A stretch of DNA of 20,116 nucleotides from Rubrivivax sp. Lineage in GTDB: Bacteria > Pseudomonadota > Gammaproteobacteria > Burkholderiales > Burkholderiaceae_C. Location: contig JADJYX010000018.1 in NCBI GenBank assembly GCA_016719535.1, positions 1-20,116 of the forward strand, given 5' to 3'. Made by a program: the position numbers and the translations under genes. This document shows positions 15,894 through 20,116 of this stretch, piece by piece; the stretch's first letter is position 1; each line of letters opens with the position of its first letter. The notes beneath the pieces were generated by a model that was not told where the DNA came from, searched no databases, and saw only the letters and a list, made by a program, of their open reading frames with translations.

Positions 15894-16191
15894 GGACGGG
15901 CCGACGTTCGGCTTCGACGCGCGCGCGCAAGAACGGGTTCTCCAGCGCCGATGCGGTCACCAGATCCACCGGTCGGCCATACAGCGCCTCGAGCGATTCC
16001 TCCAGGCCGAAATGGCGCTCGAACAGTCCGGACGGGTCCGCATCGAACTCGACCAGGAAGTCGACGTCGCTGTGAGCGGGGTCGAATGCTGCCGCGGTTG
16101 CCGAGCCGAACAGGTCGAGCCGGCGCACGCCGTACCGGCGGCACAGCGCCGCCAACTCGGCCTGCAGGGGATCGAACGTTGGGTTGTCCAT
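15883..16191 (-). CDS. mntA: MNT-domain nucleotidyltransferase antitoxin (MntA-like)
   Basis: A 102-residue minimal nucleotidyltransferase. The catalytic motif is G29-S30, eleven residues, then D42-x-D44 (FGSATAAAF...SDVDFLVEF), and the third acid is D76 in GRPVDLVT. Members either AMPylate a neighbouring HEPN toxin or adenylylate other proteins. Here the HEPN partner directly downstream is reduced to its ends, so this is an orphan antitoxin, apparently intact. ATG 16191 lies 31 bases after the serine hydrolase stop, so it may be read from that gene's transcript. Confidence 0.92.
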   Translation of the reverse strand: MDNPTFDPLQAELAALCRRYGVRRLDLFGSATAAAFDPAHSDVDFLVEFDADPSGLFERHFGLEESLEALYGRPVDLVTASALENPFLRARVEAERRPVHAP

Positions 16192-16222
16192 GCTGCAAAC
16201 GATTATGCGGCGAGCCTTTCGG

Positions 16223-17453
<1,231 letters not shown>

Positions 17454-17529
17454 GCAGGAAGGGTCGGGATGGTGGCAGACAGCACCGCAATATCGTCGGG
17501 CCCCGCACCTGATGCTGTCACCCCGGGCC

Positions 17530-17805
17530 ATGAAGACCACCGACGACCTGCCGCGCTACCAGCCGCTGCCCCGCCGGCGCCGGCTGCTGCTGCTGGGCGT
17601 GGCGGCGGCCACCGCGTGCGGTGGTGATCTGGCTGATGCTGCGGCCGCAGCTGGAGGCTGATGCAAGCCCGGCACGACGCGGCCGCGCGCGGGCCGCAGC
17701 GCCCGCCGCGGCCCCGGTGGCCTGCGCTGCGCAGCAGACCGAAGGCCAGGTGGGCGGCACCATGGGCGTGATCGTGGCGCCGCTGCCACGCCGGCCTCGC
17801 GCTGA
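17530..17805 (+). CDS. Small uncharacterised single-pass membrane protein, frameshifted
   Basis: It begins MKTTDDLPRYQPLPRRRRLL, then a helix LLGVAAATAVVIWLMLRP after correcting the frame near 17610, then a Pro/Ala-rich segment with VGGTMGVIVAPLP, and ends PATPASR after a second break near 17790. The basic stretch before the helix implies that the N-terminus is cytoplasmic. The pattern (PRYxPLPRRRRLLL...VGGTMGV) recalls a small hypothetical protein found in Burkholderiales; no function is known to me. The two frame errors cancel, leaving a span divisible by three. Confidence 0.6.
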
Positions 17806-17817
17806 GCGTGCGGCCCT

Positions 17818-18700
17818 TCAGCCCAGGCCGGGTGGCGCACCCGTCCGCCGGCGTCGACGGTGACGACGCCCGAGGCCTGCAGGTGCGACAGCGCGGCATC
17901 GATGGCATCCGCGCTGGCCGAGTCGCCCAGCAGCGACTTCCAGCACGCCCAGCAGGCGCGCCAGGCGCGACGGGCGCGTCGTGCCCAGCGTGCGCAGGCC
18001 TTGCTCGGGGAGCCTGTGCAGCGGCACCAGGGCGGCTGCGCGGACGGTGCCTGGCGCCGGCTGCGCGCGGGCGCGGCGCGCTTCGCGGCGCGGTCCTGGC
18101 CTTCTTCACCGCCGGTGTGGCTGCGGGCCCGGCCGGAGCGGCAGCGGCGCGCAGGCCTGGCGGCGGCCTTGGCCCGGGGCCTTGACGGCGGCGTTGACGG
18201 CGGCCTTCACGGTGCCGGCTTCGGCACCGGCCGGGCGGCCTGCTTCGTGGCCGTTCTGGTCGTCGTGTTCGTGGCCGGCTTGGGCTCGGTCTTGCGGGCC
18301 GGCGCCGCTCGTCCGCCGGCGACGCGGCAAGCCGATGGCCTGCACGTCGAAGTCCAGCTGGCGTGCGTGCTCCAGCGTCGGCTCATGTAGCCCTTGTCGT
18401 TGGCCAGCACCACGAAGCGGGCCTGCGGGTGGCGCGCCGCGATGTAGCCCATGTAGAAGGACAGGTGAAAGTCGAGCGCATTCTTGCCGCGCTTGCTGAT
18501 CGGCACGATCGCCAGGTCGTTGCCGAAGGACGCAAAACGTTCGGCCACCTGCCGCTGGTGCGGCCCGTGGAAGACCCACAGCTTCGGCGCCGCGGGCACC
18601 ATCGCGCGCACCTCGTCGTCGCTGGGCTGCACGTTCTCGTATTCCAGCAGCACATGGGTGGCGGGCTCGGCGTCGACGGCCGTGGCGGGCAGCGATACAT
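17818..18700 (-). CDS. PIN-like (NYN-type) domain protein with low-complexity linker and C-terminal helical domain, frameshifted
   Basis: Conserved PIN-like segments read in order: THVLLEYENVQPSDDEVRAM, LWVFHGPHQRQVAERFASFG, SKRGKNALDFHLSFYMGYIA, and ARFVVLANDKGY at 18390-18640. The next family stretch, PTLEHARQLDFDVQAIGLPR, appears in another frame. The usual metal-binding acids are at the EYEN, NALD and ANDKG positions, with Glu in place of the first Asp. A Lys/Ala/Pro-rich linker follows (18050-18290). The C-terminal part is RLPEQGLRTLGTTRPSRLA, then KSLLGDSASADAIDAALSHL and QASGVVTVDAGGRV, which looks like a winged helix. Such proteins are predicted RNases. The true start is uncertain because the junction with the upstream gene is damaged; ATG 18700 is a guess. 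Confidence 0.75.
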
Positions 18701-19017
18701 CGGTCGCCCGGGCGGCACCGGGTATTTGCGCGCATTGCGCCGCAGCTGTCGAGCACCGCCGCCGGCACGTCCACCCGCGTGGTCGGCCAGCTGCAGCAGG
18801 TAGACCAGCACGTCGGCGATCTCCTCGCCGATGTGCTGCTGTGGTGGCATCCGAGGGCGCGCGCGACGATTCCTCGGGCGTCAGCCACTGGAAGATCTCC
18901 AGCAGTTCCGGCCTCGACGACCAGCGCCAATTGCCAGGTTCTTCGGTGTGTGAAAGCGCGGCAGTGGCGCACGGCGGCAAGATCTCGCACCGTGGCCTGC
19001 AGGGTCTGGATGTCCAT
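18700..19017 (-). CDS. MazG-like nucleotide pyrophosphohydrolase, frameshifted
   Basis: Stitched across frames the product reads MDIQTLQATVRDLAAVRH, AFHTPKNLA, LELLEIFQWLTPEESSRA, HIGEEIADVLVYLLQLADHA and VDVPAAVLD, ending NARKYPVPP. This is the compact MazG-like/dCTP pyrophosphatase pattern, with the EELLE-like and EEIADV metal-binding helices. The family removes pyrophosphate from non-canonical or excess nucleotides. At least four frame changes are needed, near 18960, 18915, 18850 and 18750. The corrected length is about 105 residues, normal for the family. ATG 19017 is used; ATG 19035 in frame adds six residues. The end is not clear, since no stop is seen in the right frame before the PIN-like gene. 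Confidence 0.8.
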
Positions 19018-19116
19018 GTCGTCGTCTCCGGCCATGGGCGATGCCATCGGCGTGACGGGCATCTTGGCACCGGGCTGCGGGCCTATGCTGGGCCCGTGGC
19101 GAACCAAGGACACCCC

Positions 19117-19808
19117 ATGCACGACCAGGCCCTGGTGCTGTTTTCCGGCGGGCAGGATTCGACCACCTGCCTGGACCGGGCGCCGCAGCGCTGCGCCCGC
19201 GTCGGATATCCGGCTTGCCTACGGCCAGCGCCACGCGGTGGAGATGGCCCTGCCGCCCCTGCAGGTGCTGGGCGGGTTGCGCCGCGCCTTTCCAGACTGG
19301 GCCGCGAGGCTGGGACGACGACCATGTGCTGGACCTGTCGCTGCTGGGGCGGATCAGCGACACCGCACTCACCAGCGGGCGCGCCATCGACCAGCAGGCC
19401 AATGGCCTGCCCAACACCTTCGTGCCCGGTCGCAACCTGCTCTTCCTGGGCTTTGCCGCCACCGTGGCCTACCGACGGGGCTTGAGCGTGCTGGTGGGCG
19501 GCATGTGCGAGACCGGATCCATCCGGCTACCCCGATTGCCGCGACAACCGCACCCTGAAGGCGATGCAGGTCGCGCTCAACCTGGGGCTGGACACTCGCC
19601 TGGTGGTCGAGACCCTATGTGGCTGGACAAGGCCGACACCTGGCGGCTGGCGCAGCTGGGCGGCCCGCCGCTGGTCGAGCTGATCCGCGAGCACCCACAC
19701 CTGCTACCGCGGCGAACGCGGCCAGCGCCACCCCGGGGCTACGGCTGCGGGCGTGCCCGGCGTGCGCTGCGACAGCGCGGGTGGGAAGCCCATGCTGCGG
19801 CCGATTGA
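19117..19808 (+). CDS. queC: 7-cyano-7-deazaguanine synthase QueC, frameshifted
   Basis: QueC converts 7-carboxy-7-deazaguanine to preQ0 with ATP and ammonia, a step of queuosine synthesis for tRNA. The PP-loop FSGGQDSTTCL is at residues 9-19. Next come AYGQRHAVEMA, NGLPNTFVPGRNLLFLGFAA and GGMCET, then ALNLGLDTRLVVE, MWLDKADTWRLAQLG and the zinc-site region CGACPACALRQRGWEA. Frame breaks lie near 19185, 19255, 19310, 19525, 19610 and between 19695 and 19740. AAGGA lies six bases before ATG 19117. The corrected length of about 230 residues is normal. No queD, queE or queF is nearby; the neighbours on the plus strand are rtcB and on the minus strand MazG-like and PIN-like genes. Confidence 0.92.
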
Positions 19809-20116
19809 CGTGGACAGCCTGGCCCTGCACGAAGGCATCCCCGGCGGCGTGCCGCTGAAGCTGTGGACGCGCGGCGTGCGGTGGAGGACGAGGCGCGCCG
19901 CCAGCTGGCGCGGCGCGGCTAGCGATCGTCTTCCATCACATCGCCGCCATGCCGTCGTGCATCGTGGGCATCGGCGCCACCGTGGGTCGGTGATCGCCAC
20001 CGTCAAGGCCATCATCCCGGGCCGCGGTGGGCGTGGACATCGGCTGCGGGATGATGGCCGCCAGGACCACGCCGCGCGCGCCGAAGACCTGCCCGACAAC
20101 CTGGGGCCCGCTGCGC
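19792..20116 (+). CDS. rtcB: RNA-splicing ligase RtcB, N-terminal part, frameshifted, runs off right edge
   Basis: RtcB joins RNA 2',3'-cyclic phosphate or 3'-phosphate ends to 5'-OH ends using GTP and Mn2+. Seen across frames are GVPLKLWTRGV, VEDEARRQLA, IVFHHIAAMP, a damaged DVHxGxG metal site (nucleotides near 19950-19975), GSVIAT, AVGVDIGCGMMAARTTPR and AEDLPDNLGPLR. The cysteine of GVDIGCG is a Mn2+ ligand in the family. ATG 19792 overlaps the queC end by 17 bases, suggesting one transcript. About the first 110 of some 400 residues are inside the window; four or more frame breaks are present. Confidence 0.9.
   Translation, partial: MLRPIDVDSLALHEGIPGGVPLKLWTRGVRWRTRRAASWRGAASDRLPSHRRHAVVHRGHRRHRGSVIATVKAIIPGRGGRGHRLRDDGRQDHAARAEDLPDNLGPAA

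Noticed and set aside
19036..19116. preQ1 riboswitch before queC
   Set aside because: The gap is only 81 bases, shared with a divergent gene, and I see no A-rich tail or pseudoknot pattern of preQ1 aptamers; the GGGCC...GGCCC repeat at about 19079-19095 is too short to support one.

Overview
The window is a very GC-rich chromosomal segment with densely packed genes. The protein families and their arrangement (a Liv-type ABC operon with an embedded acyl-CoA ligase, DUF1328 and BON stress proteins, an IlvB-like TPP enzyme, RtcB and QueC) suggest a betaproteobacterium of the order Burkholderiales, perhaps the Rubrivivax/Leptothrix/Ideonella side. This is judged from sequence character only. No rRNA, tRNA, insertion sequence, phage gene or CRISPR array was seen, and there is no gene-free stretch over 300 bases.

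Left part (1-6300, minus strand): one operon read leftward, tetR > livG > acyl-CoA ligase > livH > livM > livF. Stops and starts overlap or nearly touch. It should import a carboxylic acid (branched-chain amino acid, fatty or aromatic acid) and activate it with CoA, under a TetR repressor. The substrate-binding protein is not in the window. Next to it (6373-7578, minus) is a salicylate-hydroxylase-type FAD monooxygenase. Divergent from that (7672-8436, plus) is an unrecognised protein with a PD-(D/E)xK nuclease-like motif.

Middle part (8477-13250): an envelope-stress and signalling block. On the minus strand are a 49-residue membrane peptide, a BON lipoprotein, a lone receiver protein, a 70-residue two-helix membrane protein, a CHASE3 histidine kinase, an AI-2E-family permease and a DUF1328 protein. 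On the plus strand, divergent from the kinase, is its likely NarL-type partner regulator. A 19-base motif recurs three times with the same orientation, 77-106 bases upstream of the three small stress-type genes, each time followed by a GC-rich hairpin. It looks like a shared promoter or operator and is the best lead in the window.

Right part (13319-20116): an amino-acid-type binding protein (plus) converges on an acetolactate-synthase-like TPP enzyme (minus). Behind that enzyme lies a MNT antitoxin with a HEPN toxin reduced to its two ends. Then come a class-C-beta-lactamase-type serine hydrolase (minus), a small membrane protein (plus), a PIN-like protein and a MazG-like pyrophosphohydrolase (minus), then queC and the beginning of rtcB (plus).

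Data quality matters. Genes between about 4000 and 16650 read cleanly apart from the toxin remnant. Those at 1-4000 and 16650-20116 carry many single-base frameshifts that break otherwise well-conserved proteins. This symmetric pattern points to poor consensus at contig ends rather than to mass pseudogenisation, so coordinates of the broken genes are approximate.
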